In this document: one piece after another, positions 1 to 7,773 of the stretch
Position numbering within the stretch: the stretch's first letter is position 1
How the letters are laid out: the number at the start of each line of letters is the position of its first letter
From: Rhizobium sp. CG5
Lineage (GTDB): Bacteria > Pseudomonadota > Alphaproteobacteria > Rhizobiales > Rhizobiaceae
Length of the DNA: 64,000 bases
Assembly (NCBI RefSeq): GCF_023701945.1
Contig: NZ_JABAEF010000002.1
Coordinates: 62,001-126,000, forward strand
Direction: 5' to 3'
The notes under the pieces: generated by a model
What the model was told of the DNA's origin: nothing
What the model saw: the letters and a program-made list of their open reading frames with translations, nothing else
Databases searched by the model: none
Program-made: the position numbers and the translations under genes

Positions 1-583
1 GAACCAGATCGAAAACCGCATCATCGAGCTGCCGATCGGCATCACCGCCTCGCAATTGACGGAAGCGGCCAACTTCCTCAACGCGCATCTGGCCGGACAG
101 ACATTGACCGAAGTGCGCGGCCAGCTTGTGACGCTGCGCCAGCAGGTCGCCGGCGAATTGGACATTCTGTCCCAGGATCTGGTGGAACGCGGTCTGGCCG
201 TCTGGTCGGGCGGTCGCGACGAGGAAAAGCCGACCCGGCTGATCGTCCGGGGCCGGGCGAACCTGCTGGAGGGGCTGGCCGGCGTCGAAGACATTGACCG
301 GCTGCGGCTGCTGTTTGATGATCTGGAACGCAAGGAAAGCCTGATCGAGATATTGAGCCTTGCCGAGAGCGGGCCGGGGGTGCGGATTTTCATCGGTTCG
401 GAGAACAAGCTGTTTTCCCTGTCCGGCTCGTCGCTGATCGTGGCGCCTTACCGGGATGGTGAAGATCGCATCGTCGGCGCCGTCGGCGTGATCGGACCGA
501 CCCGCTTGAATTACTCTCGGATCGTGCCGATGGTCGACTATACGGCCCAGTTGATGGCCCGCCTGTCGCGCAATTCCCACTGA
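1..583 (+). CDS. hrcA: Heat-inducible transcription repressor HrcA, 3' part
   Basis: HrcA represses chaperone genes by binding CIRCE operators. The frame is already open at base 2 and the gene begins upstream of the window, so the N-terminal winged-helix DNA-binding domain is missing here. About 193 residues are visible, matching the C-terminal regulatory half: the segment FIGSENKLFSLSGSSLIVAPY and the ending VGVIGPTRLNYSRIVPMVDY are characteristic of the family. grpE follows 160 bp downstream on the same strand, the hrcA-grpE arrangement common in alphaproteobacteria. The gap is long enough for grpE to have its own promoter (see 679-707). Confidence 0.95.
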   Translation, partial: NQIENRIIELPIGITASQLTEAANFLNAHLAGQTLTEVRGQLVTLRQQVAGELDILSQDLVERGLAVWSGGRDEEKPTRLIVRGRANLLEGLAGVEDIDRLRLLFDDLERKESLIEILSLAESGPGVRIFIGSENKLFSLSGSSLIVAPYRDGEDRIVGAVGVIGPTRLNYSRIVPMVDYTAQLMARLSRNSH

Positions 584-678
584 GCCACCGGAGCGGCTGT
601 CCCACCCGCATGGAGGCCGTCCGATACGACGGGGAATCGCTGTTCGGGCCTGATCGGTACTGTTCTTTCCACTCAAGC

Positions 679-707
679 CTTGATTTTTCCACGCCAAACC
701 CTGATAT
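679..707 (+). promoter_or_regulatory. Possible sigma-32 (RpoH) promoter of grpE
   Basis: CTTGATT (679-685) and CCTGATAT (700-707) are separated by 14 bp and lie 36 bp upstream of the grpE start. This resembles the CTTGaa / CCatat pattern of alphaproteobacterial heat-shock promoters, with mismatches in both elements. The call is by eye. Location in front of a heat-shock cochaperone gene supports it. Confidence 0.35.
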
Positions 708-743
708 CGGGCTCGGATTGAAACCTTTATTCCGGAGAACGTC

Positions 744-1376
744 ATGACCGACGAAACACACAAGAACGGACCTGACGCGGCGGGCTCTGAGAGCCAATCG
801 GCCGACGGGCAGACCATGGACCAGAACGGCGAGACAGCACGGGAGCCGGATCCCCTGGAGGCGATCCAGGCCGAAAACAACGAATTGCGTGACCGCTTTC
901 TGCGGCTGGCTGCGGAGATGGACAATCTGCGTCGTCGTACGGAACGAGAGGTCAAGGACGCCAAGTCCTATGCGGTCACCAATTTCGCCCGTGATATGCT
1001 CGCGGTCTCCGATAATCTGCGCCGCGCCATCGATGCCATTCCAGAAGACATGCGGGCGGCAGCCGAGGCCGGTCTCGCCGTGCTGATCGAAGGCGTGGAA
1101 ATGACCGAGCGCGGCATGCTGTCGACGCTTGAGCGCCATGGCGTGAAGAAGATCGAGCCGGTCGGGCAGAAGTTCGACCCGAATTTCCATCAGGCGATGT
1201 TTGAAATTCCAAACCCCGATGTCGCCAACAACACGGTCGTCCAGGTTGTGCAGGCCGGCTACACCATTGGCGATCGGGTTTTGCGGCCCGCCATGGTGGG
1301 TGTGGCCAAGGGCGGCCAGAAAAGCGAAGCCAGCGCCGAGCCTGGCACAGTACCGGTCAATGAAAAGGACGCCTGA
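744..1376 (+). CDS. grpE: Nucleotide exchange factor GrpE
   Basis: GrpE is the cytoplasmic exchange factor of the DnaK-DnaJ chaperone, releasing ADP from DnaK. The 210-residue product has an acidic, low-complexity N-terminus (about 1-45), a long coiled-coil region (about 45-100, starting near [20 protein letters not shown]) and the C-terminal beta domain with the family signature around [20 protein letters not shown] and ending [12 protein letters not shown]. Length fits the family. The ATG at 744 is preceded by CCGGAGAACGTC, a good ribosome binding site. Its stop codon sits in the loop of a perfect hairpin (1365-1385). Confidence 0.97.
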   Translation: MTDETHKNGPDAAGSESQSADGQTMDQNGETAREPDPLEAIQAENNELRDRFLRLAAEMDNLRRRTEREVKDAKSYAVTNFARDMLAVSDNLRRAIDAIPEDMRAAAEAGLAVLIEGVEMTERGMLSTLERHGVKKIEPVGQKFDPNFHQAMFEIPNPDVANNTVVQVVQAGYTIGDRVLRPAMVGVAKGGQKSEASAEPGTVPVNEKDA

Positions 1377-1385
1377 GGCGTCCTT
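1365..1385 (+). terminator. Hairpin over the grpE stop codon
   Basis: AAGGACGCC (1365-1373) and GGCGTCCTT (1377-1385) form a perfect 9-bp stem whose 3-nt loop is the TGA stop codon of grpE. Weakly U-rich sequence (CTCTAAATCTTTAT) follows on the plus strand. The convergent ptsN ends at 1411, so the hairpin could end transcription from either side. The T-run is poor, so it may also act as an mRNA 3'-end stabiliser. Confidence 0.6.
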
Positions 1386-1410
1386 CTCTAAATCTTTATG
1401 AAACGGACGA

Positions 1411-1875
1411 TCAGGCGGCGTTGGACGCCTGGTCTTCATTCAGAAACGCGTAGATTGCCGAAGCCGCGTCGGTCGCTCTGAGCTTGGCAACCAGATCTTG
1501 ATCCCGCAAGACACGGGCGATCCGCGACAGGGCCTTCAAATGGTCCGCTCCAGCCCCTTCCGGCGCCAGCAGCAGAAACACCAGATCGACCGGTTGCTCG
1601 TCAAGCGCTTCGAAATCCACAGGCGTTTCCAGCCGCGCAAAGACGCCGACAATCTTGGCAATGCTGTTGAGCTTGCCATGCGGAATGGCAATGCCGTTGC
1701 CCACGCCGGTCGAGCCAAGCCGCTCGCGCTGCAAAATGACGTCGAAAATCTCCCGCTCCGCAATGCCGGTCAGTTTGGAGGCCTTGGCCGCCAACTCCTG
1801 CAGCAGTTGCTTTTTGGAGTTTACCCTCAGGGCGGGTACAATCGCGTCTTGCTGCAGCAAATCTGCCAAGGCCAT
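1411..1875 (-). CDS. ptsN: Nitrogen PTS system EIIA component PtsN (EIIANtr)
   Basis: PtsN is the terminal phospho-acceptor of the regulatory nitrogen phosphotransferase system (PtsP-PtsO-PtsN) and acts on K+ transport and other targets. The 154-residue product shows the EIIA fold signature GSTGVGNGIAIPHGKL, with the phosphorylated His at about residue 66. The ATG at 1875 is preferred; a TTG two codons upstream is possible. It is the last gene of the rpoN-hpf-ptsN group, a conserved proteobacterial arrangement. A 10-bp stem-loop (1910-1935) lies in the 66-bp gap after hpf. Confidence 0.96.
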   Translation of the reverse strand: MALADLLQQDAIVPALRVNSKKQLLQELAAKASKLTGIAEREIFDVILQRERLGSTGVGNGIAIPHGKLNSIAKIVGVFARLETPVDFEALDEQPVDLVFLLLAPEGAGADHLKALSRIARVLRDQDLVAKLRATDAASAIYAFLNEDQASNAA

Positions 1876-1909
1876 CTTCAAATCCTTCGTGCCGCCGAAA
1901 CAAGGTTCT

Positions 1910-1935
1910 GGGGAGCGGCGCTATCGCCGCTCCCC
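1910..1935 (-). other. Stem-loop between hpf and ptsN
   Basis: GGGGAGCGGC (1910-1919) pairs perfectly with GCCGCTCCCC (1926-1935) around a 6-nt loop. It lies in the 66-bp gap between hpf and ptsN, both on the minus strand. No T-run follows on the minus strand, so a simple intrinsic terminator is unlikely. Partial attenuation or an mRNA processing or stability element are more plausible. Confidence 0.6.
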
Positions 1936-1941
1936 ATCATC

Positions 1942-2514
1942 TCAGCTTTTGATATTGGCGGAATCGATCCAGCCGATATTGCCGTCGTTGCGGCGGTAGA
2001 CAATGTTCAGCTCTTCATTGCCCGGGCTCCGGAACAGGAGAACGGGCTCGTCGGTCATGTCCAGCGCCATCACGGCGGTCGCCACAGACATGGTCTTTAG
2101 CTTCTTCGAGCTTTCCGCCACGATGGTGGGCGCGAAATCCTCGGCAATTTCCTCGTCTTCGTCGGGAACGGCATCCATTACCGTGTAGAAGATCTCGGTA
2201 TTGTTCGGCAGCGCATTGGCATGATGGTCCTTCAGCTTGCGCTTGTAGCGGCGCAGCCGCTTCTCGACCCTCTCCGCAGCCATGTCGAACGCGGCCTGCG
2301 GATCGTTTGCCTCACCGGCAGCGTGCAGATTGACGCCTGTGTCCAGGTGAACCATGCAATCGGCGCCGAAACGCGACGTCGACTTGGTCACGGTCACCTG
2401 ACTGGAATACCCTCCGTCAAAATACTTGGTGACAGCTGCTTCTATCTGCTCTTCGATCCGCACGCGGAACGAATCGCCGATTTCCATATGTTTGCCGGAT
2501 ACACGCACACTCAT
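1942..2514 (-). CDS. hpf: Ribosome hibernation promoting factor, long form
   Basis: HPF binds the 30S subunit at the decoding site in slow-growing cells and dimerises ribosomes. The 190-residue protein has the N-terminal S30AE/YfiA domain (about 1-105: MSVRVSGKHMEIGDSFRVRI and the basic run VEKRLRRYKRKLKDHH) and the C-terminal dimerisation domain of long HPF (about 130-190: EPVLLFRSPGNEELNIVYRR). The presence of the C-terminal domain makes it the long form that produces 100S ribosomes alone. It lies 226 bp downstream of rpoN on the same strand. ribosome binding site: AAGAAGGGAAAACTCC before ATG. Confidence 0.96.
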   Translation of the reverse strand: MSVRVSGKHMEIGDSFRVRIEEQIEAAVTKYFDGGYSSQVTVTKSTSRFGADCMVHLDTGVNLHAAGEANDPQAAFDMAAERVEKRLRRYKRKLKDHHANALPNNTEIFYTVMDAVPDEDEEIAEDFAPTIVAESSKKLKTMSVATAVMALDMTDEPVLLFRSPGNEELNIVYRRNDGNIGWIDSANIKS

Positions 2515-2740
2515 GGAGTTTTCCCTTCTTATCGTGATTTGCGAGTATCAGTTTACGTCAAGCGCTGCGCGCATCCAAGCGTTTCAAGCAGCAATGTCTA
2601 CAAGACCCGAATCCGTCGGTCGGATGTTGGGGATAAGCGGTTTCCATCGAAACCTTCCTGCATAGGTCGCGGCGGGCTTCTAACTCTGGCATGGCCAAAA
2701 GTCAACGGCGCGGCTTCGATGTCTGACGTCCGTCTGATGT
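2515..2740. other. Intergenic gap rpoN-hpf
   Basis: 226 bp between rpoN and hpf. Read on the minus strand it contains CTTGACG and CTTGAAAC elements about 60-90 bp before hpf that could be -35 boxes, but no convincing -10 partner at a standard spacing. The gap length suggests hpf has its own promoter in addition to read-through from rpoN. No open frame here resembles a gene. Confidence 0.4.
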
Positions 2741-4303
2741 CTATCCGTCGAAAGCGCGGGCATGGGCCCGCTTTTCCCGCCGCCGCTGCACAGAAGAGGG
2801 GATATTCATCGCCTCCCGGTATTTGGCGACGGTACGACGGGCAAGGTCGACCCCGCCACTCTTCAGGCTGTTGACGATGTCGTCGTCGGACAGCACCTCT
2901 TCCGGGCTTTCCTGGGCAATCAGCATGCGGATGCGATGACGAACGGCCTCGGCGGAGTGATTGTCGCCGCCTTCGGCCGAGCCGATGGAGACGCTGAAGA
3001 AATATTTGAGCTCGAACAGGCCGCGCGGCGTCAGCATGTATTTGTTCGACGTGACGCGGCTGACCGTCGATTCGTGCATCTTGATCGCGTCGGCGACCGT
3101 TTTGAGATTGAGTGGCCGCAGATGATCGACGCCATGCAGCAGGAAGGCGTCCTGCTGGCGAATGATCTCGCTGGCCACCTTCATGATCGTCCGGGCCCGC
3201 TGGTCGAGGCTGCGGGTCAGCCAGTTGGCGGTCTGCAGGCATTCCGACATGAAGGCTTGGTCGTCGTTACCGCCGGTGCCGCGTTTGGCAATGGCGGCAA
3301 AATAGGTCTGATTGACCAGCACGCGCGGCAGGGTTTCGGGGTTCAGCTCGACCAGCCAGCCGCCTTCGGTGGAGGGTCGCACGATAATGTCCGGCACGAC
3401 GGATTCCAGCACGCTGCTCTCATAGCCGCTGCCCGGCTTCGGATTGAGCTTGCGGATCTCCGAAAGCATGTCGAGCAGGTCTTCTTCATCGACGCCGCAA
3501 AGCTTCTTCAGCGTCGCGAAATCGCGTTTGGCGAGCAGTTCCAGGTTGGCGACCAGCGCCGCCATGGCAGGGTCGAGGCGATCCTTCTGTTTCAGCTGGA
3601 TCGCCAGACATTCGCTGAGGCTGCGGGCAAACACGCCGGCCGGCTCGAAGGTCTGCAACTTGGCCAGCACGCCTTCGACCTCGCCCAGCGTCGTGCCCAT
3701 GCGCTCGGCCATGTCGGCAAGGTCGGCGCGCAGATAGCCGGCATCGTCCAGCTGATCGATCAGCGCCAGGGCAAGCAGGCGGTCGCGCGGCGTGGTGACC
3801 GCAAAGGGCAGCTGCTGATTCAACTGGTCGCGAAGGGTGATCTGGCCGGCGACGAAATCGTCGAGATCGTAGCTGTCTCCGCTTTCGGAAGAACTGCCCG
3901 GCATCGATTTCCACTGACCGAGCAGCTCCGGTGCATCGAGGCGCTGGGGCGAACCGTCGTCGGCAAAGGCATTGTCGAAATTGGTGTCGAGGCGATCGTT
4001 CAGCGTCCCGCCGTTACCGGACTCGTACCAGTCGCTGTCGAGGCTCTCCCCGCGCCCTTCGAAACCGTCGCCATCGCCGCTCTCCGCCTGAGACGCCTGT
4101 TCCGCGTCGGCGCGGCTGTTGTCATTGCCCGTTTCCCCATCATCTGGCGCAATTTCGAGCAGCGGGTTCTTCTCCACTTCCTGCGAAATGAAATGGACAA
4201 GCTCGATATGCGTCATCTGCAGCAGCTGGATGGATTGCATCAGCTGCGGAGTCATGACCAAGGACTGGTTCTGGCGTAGGAAAAGATTGGCTGAAAGTGC
4301 CAT
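2741..4303 (-). CDS. rpoN: RNA polymerase sigma-54 factor RpoN
   Basis: Sigma-54 directs core polymerase to -24/-12 promoters and requires AAA+ activators; in rhizobia it controls nitrogen fixation, nitrogen assimilation and dicarboxylate transport. The 520-residue product begins with the Gln-rich region I (QNQSLVMTPQLMQSIQLLQM), continues with an acidic region II (about 55-125), the core-binding and HTH domains, and ends with the RpoN box ARRTVAKYREAMNIPSS near residues 490-506. It lies 155 bp after lptB, which is the usual lptB-rpoN neighbour in proteobacteria. All three regions are intact. Confidence 0.98.
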   Translation of the reverse strand: MALSANLFLRQNQSLVMTPQLMQSIQLLQMTHIELVHFISQEVEKNPLLEIAPDDGETGNDNSRADAEQASQAESGDGDGFEGRGESLDSDWYESGNGGTLNDRLDTNFDNAFADDGSPQRLDAPELLGQWKSMPGSSSESGDSYDLDDFVAGQITLRDQLNQQLPFAVTTPRDRLLALALIDQLDDAGYLRADLADMAERMGTTLGEVEGVLAKLQTFEPAGVFARSLSECLAIQLKQKDRLDPAMAALVANLELLAKRDFATLKKLCGVDEEDLLDMLSEIRKLNPKPGSGYESSVLESVVPDIIVRPSTEGGWLVELNPETLPRVLVNQTYFAAIAKRGTGGNDDQAFMSECLQTANWLTRSLDQRARTIMKVASEIIRQQDAFLLHGVDHLRPLNLKTVADAIKMHESTVSRVTSNKYMLTPRGLFELKYFFSVSIGSAEGGDNHSAEAVRHRIRMLIAQESPEEVLSDDDIVNSLKSGGVDLARRTVAKYREAMNIPSSVQRRREKRAHARAFDG

Positions 4304-4458
4304 GGCGGACGAGAAACTCCCCTACAATTCCTCTTTGGACCTCTTTTGTTCCGTTTCGTGAAACGCAGAAATCCTAACTGGCCCAAAAATTGCTTTTTTA
4401 TTTGGTTTGGTCAAGCGGGACTAGAGGAGCGGGCAGATTTTGTTGCGCTGCAAGCGCG

Positions 4459-5271
4459 TCAGAGGCTGAATTTATCGCCGAGATACAGACGGCGCACATC
4501 CGGGTTGTTGACGATGTCATTGGCCCGACCATGGGTCAGAACTTCACCCGCATGGATGATATAGGCCCTGTCGATCAACCCGAGAGTTTCGCGGACATTG
4601 TGGTCCGTAATCAAAACCCCGATACCGCGCGCCGTCAAGTGCCGAACCAGATTCTGGATATCGGAAACTGAAATGGGATCGACGCCGGCAAACGGTTCGT
4701 CGAGCAGCATGAAGGTCGGATCGGTCGCCAGCGCCCGGGCAATTTCCAGGCGCCGCCGCTCGCCGCCCGAAAGCGCAACGGCCGGCGACTTGCGCAGCTT
4801 CTCGATATTGAACTCGTTCAACAACTCGTTCAGCTTGTGTTCGCGCTTGGTCTTGTCACGTTCATGCAGTTCCAGCACAGCGCGAATATTCGCCTCGACC
4901 GTCAGCCCGCGGAAGATTGACGCTTCCTGCGGCAGATAGCCAACGCCCAGCCGCGCCCGCCGGTACATCGGCATGGAAGTGACGTCATTGCCATTGATGG
5001 CAATCGTCCCGGCATCGACCGGCACCAGGCCGGTGATCATGTAAAAGCAGGTGGTCTTGCCGGCACCGTTCGGCCCGAGCAGTCCAACGGCCTCGCCGCG
5101 TCGGACCACCAGCGAAACGCCGTTCACCACGCGCCGCGTATTATAGCTTTTGGTCAGCCCGTGGGCGATCAGCGTGCCCTCGTAGCGGCTCTTGTCGCGC
5201 ACGGGCTCAGTCAGCGCAGGTTGGCGCGCCAATGACTTCGGGATGATGGATTTGAGAGAGGATATTTTCAC
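4459..5271 (-). CDS. lptB: LPS export ABC transporter ATP-binding protein LptB
   Basis: LptB is the cytoplasmic ATPase that powers LptFGC to extract lipopolysaccharide from the inner membrane. The product (270 aa) carries Walker A GPNGAGKTT, the signature motif LSGGERRR, Walker B LLDEPFAGVDP and the H-loop ITDHN. It has about 30 extra N-terminal residues (from MKISSLKSIIPKSLARQP) compared with E. coli LptB, so a later start is possible, although the frame shows no better ribosome binding site. It follows lptA by 15 bp and is clearly in one transcription unit with lptC and lptA. Confidence 0.96.
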   Translation of the reverse strand: MKISSLKSIIPKSLARQPALTEPVRDKSRYEGTLIAHGLTKSYNTRRVVNGVSLVVRRGEAVGLLGPNGAGKTTCFYMITGLVPVDAGTIAINGNDVTSMPMYRRARLGVGYLPQEASIFRGLTVEANIRAVLELHERDKTKREHKLNELLNEFNIEKLRKSPAVALSGGERRRLEIARALATDPTFMLLDEPFAGVDPISVSDIQNLVRHLTARGIGVLITDHNVRETLGLIDRAYIIHAGEVLTHGRANDIVNNPDVRRLYLGDKFSL

Positions 5272-5286
5272 GATCTGTTCGGAAAC

Positions 5287-5847
5287 CTATGGTTTCTTGG
5301 CGGATTTGGGATCCAGCTGAATCTGCACGCGTCCGCCGCAGCTATCGAGCTTCGCCTCACCGGTGGTCATTTTAACCGTCAGCTTACAGCCGATAAACAC
5401 ATTCTGCCCTTCCGACAGGACGACGCGGTCGCCCTGGAGCGTAAAGACCTGGGCCGCCAGGTTGAATTCGCCGCTGTCGGCGGTGGCCTGTTGCGTTCCG
5501 GACGACAGGAACACCTTCTGCGACACGTCGATCTTCTCGATATCCGCATCGCCATTGGTGACCGAGGTGCCTTCACCGCGATAGTAGACCGTCATCAGTC
5601 CGGCCTGCAGCGTGGTCGTGCCCTGAACAACCTTCACATTGCCGGTGAAGACCGCAACTTTGTCCTGCTCGCGGATCTCCAGCTGGTCGCTTTCGATCTG
5701 GATCGGCTGGTCGTTGGACAGCTTCATGCCGTCCATGTTTTTGCTGGTTGCCTGGGCCATGACCGTTGATGCCAGCCCAAGCGCCAGCCCGCTTGCCGCA
5801 AGCAGCGAGAAAGCCCTGTAAAACGATGAACGGCAGATGGTTTTCAT
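5287..5847 (-). CDS. lptA: Periplasmic LPS transport protein LptA (OstA family)
   Basis: LptA forms the periplasmic bridge that carries lipopolysaccharide from LptC to LptD. The 186-residue product has a signal peptide (about 1-31, hydrophobic core AFSLLAASGLALGLASTVMA) followed by one OstA/LptA beta-jellyroll domain (about 45-160), recognisable from PIQIESDQLEIREQDKVAVF and GNVKVVQGTTTLQA. The C-terminus is short and basic. Gaps of 14 bp to lptC and 15 bp to lptB indicate a single operon. Confidence 0.93.
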   Translation of the reverse strand: MKTICRSSFYRAFSLLAASGLALGLASTVMAQATSKNMDGMKLSNDQPIQIESDQLEIREQDKVAVFTGNVKVVQGTTTLQAGLMTVYYRGEGTSVTNGDADIEKIDVSQKVFLSSGTQQATADSGEFNLAAQVFTLQGDRVVLSEGQNVFIGCKLTVKMTTGEAKLDSCGGRVQIQLDPKSAKKP

Positions 5848-5861
5848 GGCGGGCCGGCTCT

Positions 5862-6527
5862 TCAGTTGTCCGTGTTGCGAATAGCGGATGGTTCGATATT
5901 GACGCGAACGGCACCCGCAAAGGTGATGATGCGTCCCTTATCCGTCATCTTGAGAGACTGTGCAACAATCGAAGCTTCTTTGGCGGTAATTGCGATGGGG
6001 TCGGTCGTATTCATGGTTCCGCCCTTGATGTCGAGATGGGCGGACTGGAAATGCGCCTCAAGGCCGGTGCTCAATTTGATGACGAAAGGTTCTTCCATGT
6101 CGAGCCGATCATTGGCGCGATCGAAGATGCCGCTGGTTGCCTCGATCCGGGCAATGATCTTGTCGTTGACCGGCACGGCAGCCTTGATGGTTTCAAGAGT
6201 GATGATGTTGGGGTTCTTGATATCCTGCAGCGCCCGCAGCGCACTCATCGAATAGCTGATACCGTCGGCATTGCGCCCGGAGACGGCCGGCTTCTCCATG
6301 ACGACCTTGCCGTTTTCGATCCGGGCCGATTCAAGCTTCAGGTTTTCCGGCAGATAGGCGCGGACCACGGAAACCCCGACGAAGGCCAGCGAAATCAGCA
6401 GCGCGGCCAAAGGCAAAAGCACTTTCAGCCGGCGCACTCGTCCCGAATGCTCCATGGCCCGCCGGTAAAGATCGCCGGCAGGCGCCGCAATGGCTCCTGC
6501 CTTGCTATTGTCCAGGCGGTTCAGCAT
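5862..6527 (-). CDS. lptC: LPS export system protein LptC
   Basis: LptC is the bitopic inner-membrane protein that receives lipopolysaccharide from LptB2FG and passes it to LptA. The 221-residue product has a cytoplasmic N-terminus, a single transmembrane segment at about 36-58 (VLLPLAALLISLAFVGVSVV) and a periplasmic LptC domain. It is the first gene of the lptC-lptA-lptB-rpoN series. Sequence conservation of this family is low, so the call rests on length, topology and gene order as well as domain resemblance. Confidence 0.9.
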   Translation of the reverse strand: MLNRLDNSKAGAIAAPAGDLYRRAMEHSGRVRRLKVLLPLAALLISLAFVGVSVVRAYLPENLKLESARIENGKVVMEKPAVSGRNADGISYSMSALRALQDIKNPNIITLETIKAAVPVNDKIIARIEATSGIFDRANDRLDMEEPFVIKLSTGLEAHFQSAHLDIKGGTMNTTDPIAITAKEASIVAQSLKMTDKGRIITFAGAVRVNIEPSAIRNTDN

Positions 6528-6873
6528 TCGTTTGGCCTGTTTGAAGTCGGTCCGATCACACTAAGGGTCCGTAAAGAGGAGGCTTCCCATGGTGGGACGT
6601 TTCGCATTATTGCCTTGGCTTGCCAATATGGATTTTTTTAGCCGCGATACAAGACGAGGTCGAAAAGAGGCCTTGGCCTGCGTTTATCCCGACTGCCCGG
6701 CCGCTACGGCATATTTGATGCGGCGGATTGGCTTAAGCGATTGATTCATTCAAGTGTTTGTGATGTTTTACGCCATGTCGCCGGGCTTGGTCCGGGTCGG
6801 GACCTGTTCTTGACGACCTTTTTGGGGTTTGGCACTTTCTACCATCCGACGACAAAGTTTTCAGGGGGCGACC
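6528..6873. other. Divergent intergenic region lptC / ihfB
   Basis: 346 bp without a credible gene, holding the control regions of lptC (minus) and ihfB (plus). It contains a 12-bp palindrome TTGGCTTGCCAA (6615-6626) about 88 bp upstream of lptC. On the plus strand CTTGACG near 6808-6814 lies about 60 bp before ihfB and may be a -35 box, but its -10 partner is poor. The neighbour usually found before ihfB in rhizobia (rpsA or sppA) is absent here. Confidence 0.45.
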
Positions 6874-7176
6874 GTGATTAAATCGGAACTGGTGCAGATT
6901 GTTGCGGCAAGGAACCCGCACCTCTATCACCGTGACGTTGAAAATATCGTCAATGCCGTTCTCGATGAAATCACCGATGCGCTTGCAGGGGGCAATCGTG
7001 TCGAACTGAGAGGTTTTGGTGCCTTCTCGGTCAAGAACCGCCCATCGCGATCGGGGCGCAATCCTCGAACCGGCGAAACCGTCTTCGTCGAGGAAAAATG
7101 GGTGCCGTTCTTCAAGACCGGCAAGGAATTGCGCGAGCGCCTGAACCCCGGAATGGATGACGAGGCGGACGAATAA
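6874..7176 (+). CDS. ihfB: Integration host factor subunit beta
   Basis: IHF-beta pairs with IHF-alpha to bind and sharply bend specific DNA sites, and assists sigma-54 promoters, replication and recombination. From the GTG at 6874 the product is 100 residues, matching the family, starting [18 protein letters not shown]. The DNA-binding arm with the conserved [11 protein letters not shown] motif ([13 protein letters not shown], about 55-67) is intact and the phrase [14 protein letters not shown] is family-typical. The start was chosen because GGGGG lies 6-10 bp before the GTG and the upstream extension is not family-like. The acidic tail GMDDEADE is common in rhizobial versions. Confidence 0.95.
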   Translation: MIKSELVQIVAARNPHLYHRDVENIVNAVLDEITDALAGGNRVELRGFGAFSVKNRPSRSGRNPRTGETVFVEEKWVPFFKTGKELRERLNPGMDDEADE

Positions 7177-7243
7177 GCCCTGTTTTGACCTGATCCGCGC
7201 CACCAGGCATGCGGATGATGATCCGGGCGCGGCAATCCTGCCC

Positions 7244-7271
7244 TTGATTGCCATGCATTTGCTCCTATTCT
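7244..7271 (+). promoter_or_regulatory. Probable sigma-70 promoter of the lapA-like gene
   Basis: TTGATT (7244-7249) and TATTCT (7266-7271) are separated by 16 bp and lie 53 bp upstream of the start at 7325. Both boxes are close to the housekeeping consensus. Assignment is by eye. Confidence 0.5.
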
Positions 7272-7292
7272 GAGGGACAGCAAAGCATGAAG

Positions 7293-7309
7293 GCGGCCGC
7301 TGCGGCCGC
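7293..7309 (+). other. Hairpin abutting the lapA ribosome binding site
   Basis: GCGGCCG (7293-7299) and CGGCCGC (7303-7309) form a 7-bp all-GC stem with a 3-nt loop. The Shine-Dalgarno AAGGAG starts one base after the stem. The same 17 bases are also two direct copies of GCGGCCGC around one T. Confidence 0.6.
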
Positions 7310-7324
7310 GAAGGAGAATGCACG

Positions 7325-7669
7325 ATGATGAAAAAGATCGTCAACCTGGTCATTCTGGTGCCGCTCGGAATTGTCTTGATCGTCCTTTCCGTCGCCAACC
7401 GGCAGACCGTCAGCCTGGCGCTCAATCCGTTTCAACCGGGCGACCAGGTTCTTTCGGTCGCAGCACCGTTCTTCGTCTTTCTGTTTCTGGCCTTCCTGCT
7501 CGGACTCTTTGCCGGCTCTCTGGCGACCTGGTGGTCGCAGGGCAAATACCGCAAGCGCGCCAAGCGCGAATCGCGCTCCGCCATGCGCTGGCAGGCCGAA
7601 GCCGACCAGCACAAGAAGCGTGCCGAACAGATCGCAGGGCAGGGCCTGGCACAACTGCCGTCGAAGTAA
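7325..7669 (+). CDS. LapA / DUF1049 domain membrane protein
   Basis: The 114-residue product has two transmembrane segments, about 4-24 (IVNLVILVPLGIVLIVLSVA) and 45-68 (FFVFLFLAFLLGLFAGSLATW), separated by the NRQTVSLALNPF loop typical of DUF1049 (lipopolysaccharide assembly protein A domain), then a basic coiled tail. LapA-family proteins act with LapB in control of LPS synthesis in enterics; the role in rhizobia is unknown. The gene often follows ihfB in rhizobia. The start codon is doubled (ATGATG); AAGGAG lies at 7311-7316, directly after a GC-rich hairpin (7293-7309). Confidence 0.8.
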   Translation: MMKKIVNLVILVPLGIVLIVLSVANRQTVSLALNPFQPGDQVLSVAAPFFVFLFLAFLLGLFAGSLATWWSQGKYRKRAKRESRSAMRWQAEADQHKKRAEQIAGQGLAQLPSK

Positions 7670-7773
7670 TTTAGTCTGCCGCGTCCGGATCGCCTGCCGG
7701 AAAGCGCTTTTCGCGCTGGCCCGGCAATGCTAAGGGCTGACATCGACGAAAGCCATGGAAAGCCGATCAAGCC

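Noticed and set aside
2762..4279. 505-codon open frame antisense to rpoN
   Set aside because: Opposite an intact rpoN; composition is the His/Arg/Gln-rich pattern of antisense frames.
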